Positions 18,400 through 30,041 of a stretch of DNA of 64,000 nucleotides are shown one piece after another. The stretch comes from Anaerolineales bacterium (GTDB taxonomy: Bacteria; Chloroflexota; Anaerolineae; Anaerolineales; UBA6663). Every line of letters begins with the position of its first letter. Position 1 is the first letter of the stretch. The stretch covers positions 19,364-83,363 of the forward strand of contig JADLEU010000220.1 of assembly GCA_020845955.1 (NCBI GenBank). The letters are read 5' to 3'. Below the pieces are notes generated by a model that was not told where the DNA came from, did no database searches, and saw only the letters and a list, made by a program, of their open reading frames with translations. The position numbers and the translations under genes are program-made.

Positions 18400-19086
18400 G
18401 TGATTTCGCACGCCGTCGAAGACTATTTGAAAGCAATCTACGAGCTGGCTGAAACGACTGGCAAAGTCAGCACCTCAGCGCTGGCTGAACGGCTGCGAGT
18501 GCAGCCCGGGTCGGTTACCGGCATGCTCCAGAAGCTGGCTGAAGGCCAAGAGGGCCAACCTCCGCTGGTGAACTACGAACGTCACAAGGGCGTCACCCTC
18601 ACCCGTGCCGGGCGCAAGATCGCGCTGGAGGTCATTCGCCATCACCGCCTGATCGAGCTGTACCTTTCCACCGCGCTCGGCTACGATTGGGACCAGGTGG
18701 ATGCCGAGGCTGAGAAGCTCGAGCATGTGATCTCCGAGGAGTTCGAAGACCGCATCAGCGCCATGCTCGGCCATCCCACGCACGACCCGCACGGCGATCC
18801 CATCCCGGCCAAGGATGGCTCAGTGTCGCCGCATAGCCAGGTGCCGCTGAGCGATGTTGACGCCGGCCAGTCAGCCCGTGTAGCCAGGGTGCGCGATGAT
18901 GATCCTGCCCTGCTGCGCTACTTGGGCGAGCTCGGCCTTGTGCCGGGCGCGCTGCTCACGGTCACCGATCGCGCGCCGTTCAACGGGCCCATCCACGTGC
19001 GTGTCTCCGGCGGCGATGACGCGCCCAGCCATGCGCTTGGCCGCGAGGTGACCGACAAGGTGTTTGTGGACGAAACCGGCTCTTGA
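18400..19086 (+). CDS. DtxR/MntR-family metal-dependent transcriptional regulator with C-terminal FeoA-like domain
   Basis: EDYLKAIYELAETTGKVSTSALAERLRVQPGSVTGMLQKLAE, HHRLIELYL, FEDRISAMLGHPTHDPHGDPIP. GTG start. Confidence 0.93.
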   Translation: MISHAVEDYLKAIYELAETTGKVSTSALAERLRVQPGSVTGMLQKLAEGQEGQPPLVNYERHKGVTLTRAGRKIALEVIRHHRLIELYLSTALGYDWDQVDAEAEKLEHVISEEFEDRISAMLGHPTHDPHGDPIPAKDGSVSPHSQVPLSDVDAGQSARVARVRDDDPALLRYLGELGLVPGALLTVTDRAPFNGPIHVRVSGGDDAPSHALGREVTDKVFVDETGS

Positions 19087-19096
19087 GCGGCCTTTC

Positions 19097-20578
19097 TTAG
19101 CCGCCCCCGGCGGGCCCGCCCAGCCCGCCTTCGGTCAGTTTGCGCACATCTCCCAGGACGGCGTCGACGTCAGCCAGCGTGATGGGCTGGCCGGTGTCCT
19201 TGTGCGCCAGGTCGCCGGCCGCGATGCGCTCGGCCGCGACCTCACGGATCGTCGTGTTGTGCTTCATGGCTTCCTTCACCAGTTCGGCCGCCTTGAGGTA
19301 ACCGATCAGGGGATTGAGCGCGGTCGCCACGATGGCGTTCTTGGCCAGCCAGCCCTCCGCCTTTTCTCGCTGGGCCACCACGCCGACCACGCAGCGCTGA
19401 GTGAAAGCCCGCACCGAGCCAATCATCACTTGCATGGCCTCGAACAGGTTGTGCGCCACAATGGGCATCATGACATTCAGTTCAAGCTGGCCGGCTTGGG
19501 CAGCCAGGGCCACGGTGTGATCGCAGCCTTGAATGTGGAACATCGCCTGGTTGAGCATCTCGGCCAGCACAGGGTTGACCTTGCCCGGCATAATCGATGA
19601 CCCCGGCTGAACCGCCGGAAGCCGGATTTCGTCGAGCCCAGTGGTCGGGCCGGAGGACAACAGCCGGAAGTCATTGGCGATCCGCGTCAGCGTGACCGCC
19701 GTGGTGCGCAGCGCACCCGAGAAGTCCACGGCGTCAGCCAGCGACTGCATAGACTCGAACAGGTTGTCGGACTCGCGGAGCGTCAGGCCAGTCATCTGCC
19801 CCAGCGTTGCCACCATGCGGGCGTGGTACTCGGGGTGCGCGTTCAGGCCCGTGCCGGTGGCGGTGCCCCCGATCCCCAGGCGGCGCAGCCCCTCGGCAGC
19901 GCGGGCCACCCGCTCGCGGTCGCGGGCCACGGCCCGCGCATAGCCCCCAAACTCCTGCCCCAGGCGCACCGGCACGGCATCCTGGAGGTGCGTGCGGCCG
20001 GACTTCACAATATCGTCGAACTCCACCGCCTTGGCCTGAAGCGCGCCGCTCAGCCCAGCCAGCACGCCCAACAGCTCGTCCAGCCGCCACAAGGCGCCCA
20101 GCCGGATGGCCGTTGGGATGGTGTCGTTGGTCGACTGGGCCATGTTGACGTGATCGTTGGGGCTGACGATATAGCGCCCGCGCGTCCCACCCAGCAGCTC
20201 GGTCGCCCGGTTCGCGATCACCTCGTTGGTGTTCATGTTGTGCGAGGTGCCGGCCCCGGCCTGGAAGGGGTCTACCACGAACTGGTCGTCCCATTTCCCG
20301 GCCCGCACCTCTTCGGCGGCGGCCACGATCGCGTCGGCCAGTGCCTGGCCGGCAAAGCGCCGCCCATCCACCTCACGATCGGCAAACAGGCCCAGCGCGC
20401 TGTTCACCTTGGCGGCCGCCCCCTTGATAGTGGCCATGCTCCAGATGAAGGCTCGCCAGGGGCGCAGACCGGAGATGGGAAAATTCTCCACCGCCCGCTG
20501 CGTCTGGGCCCCGAAGAGCGCCCGGGCCGGCACCTGTAGCTCTCCCAGCGAATCTTTTTCAGTTCGGTAGTCTGTCAT
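19097..20578 (-). CDS. aspartate ammonia-lyase / class II fumarase superfamily enzyme (aspartase-like motifs favoured)
   Basis: FQAGAGTSHNMNTNEVIANRA, PNDHVNMAQSTNDTIPTA, GSSIMPGKVNPV. Confidence 0.88.
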   Translation of the reverse strand: MTDYRTEKDSLGELQVPARALFGAQTQRAVENFPISGLRPWRAFIWSMATIKGAAAKVNSALGLFADREVDGRRFAGQALADAIVAAAEEVRAGKWDDQFVVDPFQAGAGTSHNMNTNEVIANRATELLGGTRGRYIVSPNDHVNMAQSTNDTIPTAIRLGALWRLDELLGVLAGLSGALQAKAVEFDDIVKSGRTHLQDAVPVRLGQEFGGYARAVARDRERVARAAEGLRRLGIGGTATGTGLNAHPEYHARMVATLGQMTGLTLRESDNLFESMQSLADAVDFSGALRTTAVTLTRIANDFRLLSSGPTTGLDEIRLPAVQPGSSIMPGKVNPVLAEMLNQAMFHIQGCDHTVALAAQAGQLELNVMMPIVAHNLFEAMQVMIGSVRAFTQRCVVGVVAQREKAEGWLAKNAIVATALNPLIGYLKAAELVKEAMKHNTTIREVAAERIAAGDLAHKDTGQPITLADVDAVLGDVRKLTEGGLGGPAGGG

Positions 20579-20618
20579 CGCTCCCTGGCCTCATCGCCTG
20601 CGCGCCCGCGCGGGCATG

Positions 20619-20648
20619 AAAAGAGGGAGCCCGCACCGCGGCTCCCTC
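20619..20648 (-). terminator. rho-independent terminator downstream of ferredoxin gene
   Basis: GAGGGAGCC-N8-GGCTCCCTC, followed by TTTT on the - strand. Confidence 0.75.
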
Positions 20649-20674
20649 TCGGCGTTGACTCCGCATCACTGCAG

Positions 20675-21094
20675 CTATTTGCCAGCGTTATAGCCTGGGC
20701 CGACCTTGTAGAAGTCGTAATTGGGCTGGATATCCTGACGCAGATCGACCACCTCACCCGCGGCCAGCGTGACGGTTTCCTCGAGAATGATGGCCTCGCC
20801 CTTGTTGTTGTGACCTTCGTAGTGCTCGGTGGCTCGCGGCGCGAAGCTGGGATCGATCGGCTTGCTCAAGCGCTCGCCGCCCTTGGCCTGGTACTTGCCC
20901 GGCACCTCGTCTTCGGTGAAAATGGCCTCGAACGGGCACTCGGGAATGCACGCGCCGCAGTCGATGCAGGTGTCTGGATCGATGTACATCCAGGGCCACT
21001 CGCTCTCGGGTTTACCGGGCACGATGCATTCGACGGGGCAGACCTCGATGCAGCCCCCGTCACGCAGGCACAAACTGGTAATGATGTGAGTCAT
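20675..21094 (-). CDS. ferredoxin, two Fe-S cluster (bacterial 7Fe/8Fe type)
   Basis: CLRDGGCIEVCPVECI and CIDCGACIPECPFEAI cysteine motifs. Confidence 0.92.
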   Translation of the reverse strand: MTHIITSLCLRDGGCIEVCPVECIVPGKPESEWPWMYIDPDTCIDCGACIPECPFEAIFTEDEVPGKYQAKGGERLSKPIDPSFAPRATEHYEGHNNKGEAIILEETVTLAAGEVVDLRQDIQPNYDFYKVGPGYNAGK

Positions 21095-21180
21095 GTAGTC
21101 CTCCAGAAAAGTGAGGCCAGCCGCCGCAGGCGGCTTGAGCGGGCGTCAAGCCGGGCGGAGGCCAGCCTGTTTAGGATCCG

Positions 21181-21798
21181 TTAACGCCCCTTGGCGGCGG
21201 CGTAGCGCCTGGCAACCTCTTCCCAGTTCACCACGTTCCACCACGCCTTGAGGTAGTCCGGCCGGCGGTTCTGATACTTGAGATAGTAGGCGTGTTCCCA
21301 AACATCGACCCCAAGAATAGGCTGCAGGCCTTCCATCAGCGGACTGTCTTGGTTGGCAGTCGAATGCACGAGCAGAGCGCCGCTCTTGTTTAGCGACAGC
21401 CAGGCCCAGCCGCTGCCAAAACGGGTGGCCCCGGCCGTGTTGAGCTTCTCGACACAGGCGTCAAACCCTCCGAAGGCAGCGTCAATCGCGGCGGCCAGTT
21501 CGCCAGCGGGTTTGCCGCCCCCATTGGGGCCCATGATCTTCCAGAACATCGAATGATTGGCATGCCCGCCCCCATTGTTGCGCACGGCCGTGCGGATAGC
21601 CTCCGGCAGCGCGCCCAGATCAGAGATGAGTTGTTCGGCTGTCTTGTTCTGAAAATCTGGGGCGCTCTCAAGGGCCTTGTTCAGGTTCGCAACGTAGGCC
21701 GCATGGTGTTTGCCATGGTGGATCTCCATGGTCTGCGCGTCGATGTACGGTTCTAGAGCGTTGGGAGCGTACGGAAGCGGGGGCAATTCATGAGCCAT
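21181..21798 (-). CDS. sodA: superoxide dismutase, Fe/Mn family
   Basis: [65 protein letters not shown]; metal specificity not resolved. Confidence 0.95.
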   Translation of the reverse strand: MAHELPPLPYAPNALEPYIDAQTMEIHHGKHHAAYVANLNKALESAPDFQNKTAEQLISDLGALPEAIRTAVRNNGGGHANHSMFWKIMGPNGGGKPAGELAAAIDAAFGGFDACVEKLNTAGATRFGSGWAWLSLNKSGALLVHSTANQDSPLMEGLQPILGVDVWEHAYYLKYQNRRPDYLKAWWNVVNWEEVARRYAAAKGR

Positions 21799-21859
21799 GA
21801 GCGTGTCTCCTTCGACAGCGCGGTCGGAGAAATTGACCGCATAAACCAGATAGAGTAAT

Positions 21860-22879
21860 ATGGCACAAGCGCTTGTGATTTTAGTCCCACCCCTACACTT
21901 TTGTCAAGTTAGGTGCCCCATTTTCGCGCGCGCAGCACGCCGCACCGCCGGCGCTCCCTACTTCGGGATCTTCATCGGCATCGCCGCAGTCTCTACGGCC
22001 TCGTTGTTCATCCGCTACGCCCAACAGGGCGGCGCCCCGTCGTTGGTCATCGCGGCCTACCGCCTGACCCTGGCCAGCTTGCTGCTGGCCCCGTTAGCCG
22101 CCTGGCGCCGTCGGTCCGAGCTGGGCCAACTGAGCCGCCGTCACTGGGCGCTCGCCCTGGTTTCGGGCGGGTTCCTGGCCGCACATTTCGCCGCCTGGAT
22201 CAGCTCACTGGCCTTTACCTCCGTAGCCAGCTCGGTGGTGTTGGTCAGCACCAGCCCTCTGTTCGTGGCGCTGGTGGCAGCGTTGGCGCTGCGCGAGCGC
22301 CTAACCCGGACCGTGCTGGTCGGGCTGGCGCTGACCCTGGCTGGCGCGGCTGTGGTGGCCCTCAGTGATGCCTGCGCCAGGGGATGCCCGCCCTGGCAGA
22401 CCTTCGTGCGCGGGCCTGCCTTTGGAGGCGACCTCTTGGCGCTCCTGGGGGCAGCGGCCGGCGCGGTCTACTTCACGATTGGCCGGGCGTTGCGCGCAAC
22501 CATGTCCCTCACGGCCTATGTCTCGCTGACTTATGGCACGGCAGCGGTTGGGCTGCTAGCGGCGGCCTGGGCTGCTGGGCTGCCCATGACCGGCTATGCG
22601 CCCCAGGTCTATGGCTGGTTTGTGCTGCTGGCCCTGGTCCCCCAATTGGTCGGGCACAGCGCCTTCAATTGGGCGCTGAGATACCTGCCGGCCACCTATG
22701 TGGCGGTGACGGTGCTCGGCGAACCGATTGGCTCCATCGTTCTGGCCGTGCTGCTCTTGGGCGAAGTGCCATCGCCCCTCAAGTTGGCCGGCAGCGCGTT
22801 GATCGTCGCCGGCATCGCCGTCGCCTCCTGGCGTTCAGCCACAATCACGAGCACGCCGCATGAGCAGATCGCCAGTTGA
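21860..22879 (+). CDS. EamA/DMT-superfamily transporter
   Basis: Ten-TM-like hydrophobic protein with [29 protein letters not shown] and [17 protein letters not shown]. Exact start uncertain. Confidence 0.85.
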   Translation: MAQALVILVPPLHFCQVRCPIFARAARRTAGAPYFGIFIGIAAVSTASLFIRYAQQGGAPSLVIAAYRLTLASLLLAPLAAWRRRSELGQLSRRHWALALVSGGFLAAHFAAWISSLAFTSVASSVVLVSTSPLFVALVAALALRERLTRTVLVGLALTLAGAAVVALSDACARGCPPWQTFVRGPAFGGDLLALLGAAAGAVYFTIGRALRATMSLTAYVSLTYGTAAVGLLAAAWAAGLPMTGYAPQVYGWFVLLALVPQLVGHSAFNWALRYLPATYVAVTVLGEPIGSIVLAVLLLGEVPSPLKLAGSALIVAGIAVASWRSATITSTPHEQIAS

Positions 22880-22927
22880 TTTCTCAAGTATTTGTTGTAT
22901 ATTCAAACTGCCCCAAGGAGATGGCGC

Positions 22928-23422
22928 ATGAACACACGGTGCTACCGATGTGGATGGAGCTTTTCCCTCAGTCGGGAAGTCATCGAGAACGCGGTCGCCA
23001 ATGCCGGTAACGACAATATCCACGTGGAGCATTGCCCACGTTGCCGGCAGGTCATCAAGATCCCTATACAACAGCTGCGGCGCGCCCTGCCACCCGGTTG
23101 GACCCCGGCCAACCGGCCGGCCGACGAGGTCACTGGCCCTAACGGGGCCACCATGGAGATGCCCGCGGCGGCCGCCCCAGAAGCATCAACACCGGCGCCA
23201 GAGCTCGAGGCAGGTCCTAAGGTTGCTCCGGGACCCGCCCAGGCCCGCAAGCGGTCCCGCCGCACTCAGGCGTCCGAGCCCGTTGACGAACTGCTCGCAG
23301 AGGAGGCCAGCCCCGCTACGAAACCCAAGACCCCAACCCGCCGCCCGAGGAAGACCGGCGCGGCCACCACTCCGGCCGCAAAGACCACGAAGAAGCCCGC
23401 GCGCAAGCAGACCAAGCCTTAG
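22928..23422 (+). CDS. small protein with N-terminal zinc-ribbon-like CxxC..CxxC and disordered basic A/P/K-rich tail
   Basis: MNTRCYRCGWSF...HCPRCRQVIKI; tail TRRPRKTGAATTPAAKTTKKPARKQTKP. Confidence 0.65.
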   Translation: MNTRCYRCGWSFSLSREVIENAVANAGNDNIHVEHCPRCRQVIKIPIQQLRRALPPGWTPANRPADEVTGPNGATMEMPAAAAPEASTPAPELEAGPKVAPGPAQARKRSRRTQASEPVDELLAEEASPATKPKTPTRRPRKTGAATTPAAKTTKKPARKQTKP

Positions 23423-23431
23423 GAGGAACCC

Positions 23432-23701
23432 ATGAGTGATATGAGCGACATGCCCGCTGTGCCCGCGATGGAGGCGCCCGCGGAGCCGGCCCCAATGCCC
23501 GAGCCCCCCGCGGCTGCCCCAGCTCGCAAGGCTGCCAAGAAGAGCAGCAAGAAGGCGGCTGGCAAGAAGACCGCCAAGAAGGCGGCTGCCAAGAAGACTG
23601 CCAAGAAGACCGCTAAGAAGGCCGCTGGCAAGAAGGCCGCCAAGAAGGTCGCTGGCAAGAAGACCGCTAAGAAATCGGCCAAGAAGGGCAGCCGGAAGTA
23701 A
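23432..23701 (+). CDS. histone H1-like lysine/alanine-rich protein
   Basis: Acidic/proline N-terminus, then repeated KKAAxKK/KKTAKK units; AGGAGG RBS upstream. Confidence 0.75.
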   Translation: MSDMSDMPAVPAMEAPAEPAPMPEPPAAAPARKAAKKSSKKAAGKKTAKKAAAKKTAKKTAKKAAGKKAAKKVAGKKTAKKSAKKGSRK

Positions 23702-23716
23702 CTAGCGTTGAGGGTG

Positions 23717-23749
23717 AAGCCCGCCCTGGGCCGCGGTCCGGGCGGGCTT
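23717..23749. terminator. hairpin terminator
   Basis: AAGCCCGCCC-N13-GGGCGGGCTT between convergent genes. Confidence 0.65.
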
Positions 23750-23771
23750 GTGCTGTCTGGCGCCAGTCTAT

Positions 23772-24374
23772 TCAGCAGTACAGGCCGCGATCCTGGATGA
23801 GCCGAGCTACGGCGGGGGGGACGAGTTGGTCAATCGGCCGGCCCGCTCGCACCCGTTGGCGCACCTCGTGCGAGGCGATATTCAGTGGGGGCACATCGAC
23901 GAACTCAAGACGTTCGGTGACTCCTGGGATCTTCTGCTCCAGGCTCGCCAGGTCAACCTCATCCCCCGGGCGCCGCAGCACGCCGAGCGTGCAGCCGGCC
24001 ACAAACTCCCTCGGGCGCCCCCAGGTGGGCAGGTCGCGGAGGGAATCCCCGCCCATCAAGTAGAACAGCTCAGCGTTCGGGAACTCTGCCTGCAGCAGCG
24101 CCACCGTGTCGGCGGCCCAATGAGGACCGGGCCGATCCACGTCAACGCGCGAAATGGCAAAGGCTGGCTCGCCGGCGATGGCCGCGGCAACCAGGTCCAG
24201 GCGATCGGCCACGGGCGTAATCTGGCGCTCTTGCTTGTGCGGCGGGTCGGCTGTTACCACCCACAGGACGAAGTCCAGGTTGAGTTGCGCGCGCGCCGCC
24301 CTGGCCAACAGCAGGTGCCCATTGTGAGGCGGATCAAAGGTGCCGCCCAGCAAGCCGAGCCGCGTGGCAGGCAT
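23772..24374 (-). CDS. nadD: nicotinate-nucleotide adenylyltransferase
   Basis: LGLLGGTFDPPHNGHLLLARAA, YLMGGDSLRDLPTW, SSHEVR-like IASHEVRQRVRAG. Confidence 0.93.
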   Translation of the reverse strand: MPATRLGLLGGTFDPPHNGHLLLARAARAQLNLDFVLWVVTADPPHKQERQITPVADRLDLVAAAIAGEPAFAISRVDVDRPGPHWAADTVALLQAEFPNAELFYLMGGDSLRDLPTWGRPREFVAGCTLGVLRRPGDEVDLASLEQKIPGVTERLEFVDVPPLNIASHEVRQRVRAGRPIDQLVPPAVARLIQDRGLYC

Positions 24375-24377
24375 GTC

Positions 24378-24779
24378 CTACGTACGGCGAATGAAGAAGT
24401 ACACGAGGACGGCCAAGGGGATGTAGGTCGCGAGATTAGCCGCTAGAGACGCAATCGCCCCCAGGCGCGCCTTTGGCCGGTCCATCAAGGCCAACACCCC
24501 TGCCTCGATCAGCACTGAGAGCACAAAGGCCAGACTCAGCCAGACGAGGTACCCAACGGAAAACACAAACCCGGTCAGGAAGAGACCGACCACCCCGCTG
24601 CCAACGTTCATCACCACGGCCGCCAGCAGGGCGCGCCCGACCCCGGACCAGCGCAGCACGGTCAATATCCCTGCCTCCACCAGGACCACGGCGACAAACG
24701 CCGCCAACCCGGCAGCCACGCCTAACCCCAACGCGACGATCAGGCCGGGGCCGGCCACGTCAAGTGGAAAGTTGGGCAT
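24378..24779 (-). CDS. small membrane protein of unknown function
   Basis: 133 aa, four hydrophobic segments; sits between nadD and obg. Confidence 0.6.
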   Translation of the reverse strand: MPNFPLDVAGPGLIVALGLGVAAGLAAFVAVVLVEAGILTVLRWSGVGRALLAAVVMNVGSGVVGLFLTGFVFSVGYLVWLSLAFVLSVLIEAGVLALMDRPKARLGAIASLAANLATYIPLAVLVYFFIRRT

Positions 24780-24796
24780 GGGTTCGGCTCCTTAGC

Positions 24797-27340
<2,544 letters not shown>

Positions 27341-27341
<1 letters not shown>

Positions 27342-28801
27342 CAGGCTTGGGGCTCGATGAGGTCAAACTGACCTCGCGTCGGCTCTGCTCAACAGAACCA
27401 GTCCTCTGTCAGGCGCGGCGGATCTGGCCGCGCGGGCAGTCTGTCCGGCAGGGTGCGGGCTATCCTATCTGGCCCGGCCTGGGCGGCCGTCAGGGCCAAG
27501 GCCCGCACCGCGGCATACGTTTCCGGGGCGGGTTCGCGGCGCTCGTCCGCCAGGGCCAACCTGGCTGCCACCTGACCGTGCAGCCGGTCCATGCGCGCGT
27601 CGGGGTGTTCCCAGCGGTAGGTGAAGTTGGATGCATCCAGTTCGCGGAGCCACAGAACGGCGTCGGGCGCATGGATCAGCGGCGAGCCCGGCGGCAGCAA
27701 CAGCCGGATGCCGAGCTGGATCGGCGGGATGTGAGTCTGCAGCCCGCGCGCTTCGACGAAATCGATCAGCGCGACGTAGTCCTCGAGCCTCGTCCACGGC
27801 GTGAAGGCCACCAGCGTTGGCCGCAGCGCCAGCCCAGCGTTGTCGAGGATATCCAGAGCCATGTCGATGTCGGCAGCCGTGTGCCCCTTCTGCAGGCGCT
27901 CGAGCACCAACGGACTGAGCGATTCGATCGCCGACGTGACGAACGTTGCGCCCAGATCGGCCAACTCGGCAAACAGGGCGCGATGCTTGATGATGTGCTC
28001 CACTTTAGTCGTGAAGTCAAACGTCAGCCGCGGAAACTCGGCATGCAGCGCCCGCGTGACCTTACGGGCCTGGCCCGGCCCATTCAAGAAATCGGGGTCG
28101 CCAAAGGTAATGTGCTCCGCGCCAGCCGCCACCTGTTGCCGAACGTGGGCCAGCACAACCTCGGCCGGCACGACAAAGAACCGCCCGCCGTACACCGGGA
28201 CAATCGGGCAATGCTGGCAGGTGTGCAGGCACCCGCGGCTCGCCTCGACATAGCCCGCCAGGCGCGCAACACCCTTGCTGACGTAACGAGCGTAACGATC
28301 AAGCGGCGGCAATCCCCGGCTGTCCGGCACCGGAAGCACCGGCCGAGCCAGGGGAGGTCTATCCCTGCCGTCCACGAGCGCCCCGGCCCAGAGACCTGCC
28401 GGGCGGGCGCCAGACGCTAGTGCCTCGGCCAACCGGACCAGCGCCGCCTCGTCTTCGCCGCCCACCACGGTGTCGGCCACCGTCTCCAGCAGGATGGCGG
28501 CATTGAGGCCGGCATATAGGCCCCAAAAACAGATATGGGCCTGCGGGTTGCTACGCCGCACCTGCGTGGCCGCCGCCACGCCCAACCGCAAGGCCGTGTG
28601 CATTGGAGCGGCAATTGCGACCAGGCGCGCCGCGCGCGCCGCCGCCAGGTCAAATGGCTGCACCGCCAGGTCTAGCGTCGATACCGAGAACCCGGCCTGC
28701 CGGATCAGGGCCTGAGGCCAGGCCAGGCTCAATGGCTGGTGGCCCAGCTCATAACACGAGATCAGCAGGATCGGGACTCGCTCGGGAGCTCGGTCACTCA
28801 T
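27341..28801 (-). CDS. radical-SAM protein, probable selenoprotein (CUAEP-tail type); TGA at 27389-27391 read as Sec
   Basis: CLHTCQHC 4Fe-4S motif and B12-binding-like N-terminus. ORF tracker stops at ...LTEDWFC-TGA; in-frame continuation AEPTRGQFDLIEPQA-TGA ends in TGATG overlap with the next gene. Total 486 residues including Sec. Confidence 0.87.
27359..27375 (-). promoter_or_regulatory. candidate bacterial SECIS stem-loop
   Basis: On - strand, 13 nt after the TGA: GAGGTCA-GTT-TGACCTC, a perfect 7-bp stem with G first in the loop. Confidence 0.7.
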
Positions 28802-30041
28802 AGCGCAGCGCGTCGATTGGGTTGAGGGCCGAGGCGCGCACCGCCGGGTACATGCCGAAGAATAGGCCGATGGCCGCTGAGAACCCGGTAGCCAGCAGCA
28901 CGCTGTCGAGCGTGACAGCGACCGGCAGATCTGGCTGGAAGCTGGCGACCAGGTACGAGCCAGCCGCGCCGATGGCAATGCCGAACATGCCGCCCAACAG
29001 CGCCAGCGTGACGGCCTCAATTAGGAATTGGGCCAGGATATCGCGCCGCCGCGCGCCGACGGCCTTGCGCAAGCCAATCTCACGCGTCCGTTCGGTCACG
29101 GACACCAGCATAATGTTCATGATCCCGATCCCGCCCACCAGCAGCGAGATGCCGGCGATCGCCCCCAGGAAGATCGTCAGCACGCCGGTGACCTCGCCAA
29201 AGGCTGAGATCAGGTCATTCTGGGTCACAACGGTGAAGTCATCCTCGTCGCGGAAATCGATGTCATGGCGCTCGCGCAGCGCGGCAGCGACTTCCCGCGC
29301 GGCGCTTTCCATCGCCTCGCCGCTGCGCGCCTGCACGTAGACAATGGACAGGCCGTAGCGCCCATCCGGCTGGCGCGCATTGAAGAGGCGCTGTTGAGCC
29401 GTGGTCAGCGGCACGAGGACGATCGAGTCCTGATCGCCAAACAAGCTGCCGCCCTGCGCCTCCAGCACGCCCACCACTTTGAACGGCACCTGGCTGATCT
29501 TGATCGTCTGGCCCATCGGAAACTCGCCATTGGGAAACAGCGTTCGGACGACTGTCTGGCCGAGGACCGCGATCCGCGCCACGGAGCGTTCATCAGCCTC
29601 GGTTATAAAGTCGCCCTCCCCCACGTAGAACTGGCGCACCTCCTGGTAATTGGGGCTGACACCGCTCACCTGCACATTCATCGTCTCGCGGCTGTATTCC
29701 ACCGGCGCAAATCCCAGGTACTCTAGCGCAACGCCTTGCGCGCTCGGCACCAGAACCGGATCGCCCAGGGCCAGACCGTCGTCGTTAGTGAGCGGCTGGT
29801 CGCGGTTGGCGCCGACCGGGGGACCTTCTTGGTCTGCTGGCCCGCCCGGAAAGACGAAGAGCAAATTGGAGCCGATGCCCTGGAACTGGGCCGTCACGTA
29901 GCGCTCGACACCCTTGCCGACCGACAACAGAGTGATGACCGCGCCCACGCCGATGATAATCCCCAGCATCGTCAGCGCTGCCCGCAGTTTGTTGGCCGCC
30001 AGTCCCCGCCAGGCCACCCGCAACAACTCGCCAATCGGCAC
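28794..30041 (-). CDS. MacB/FtsX-family ABC transporter permease
   Basis: NKLRAALTMLGIIIGVGAVITLLSVGKGVERYVTAQFQGIGSNLLFVFPGG; GGIGIMNIMLVSVTERTREIGLRKAVGARR. Confidence 0.92.
   Translation of the reverse strand: MPIGELLRVAWRGLAANKLRAALTMLGIIIGVGAVITLLSVGKGVERYVTAQFQGIGSNLLFVFPGGPADQEGPPVGANRDQPLTNDDGLALGDPVLVPSAQGVALEYLGFAPVEYSRETMNVQVSGVSPNYQEVRQFYVGEGDFITEADERSVARIAVLGQTVVRTLFPNGEFPMGQTIKISQVPFKVVGVLEAQGGSLFGDQDSIVLVPLTTAQQRLFNARQPDGRYGLSIVYVQARSGEAMESAAREVAAALRERHDIDFRDEDDFTVVTQNDLISAFGEVTGVLTIFLGAIAGISLLVGGIGIMNIMLVSVTERTREIGLRKAVGARRRDILAQFLIEAVTLALLGGMFGIAIGAAGSYLVASFQPDLPVAVTLDSVLLATGFSAAIGLFFGMYPAVRASALNPIDALRYE

Noticed and set aside
23432-23701. Repeated AAGAAG/GCC units resembling a minisatellite or CRISPR
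   Set aside because: Repeats are codon-level (KKAA/KKTA) within an intact ORF with an RBS; no uniform repeat/spacer structure.
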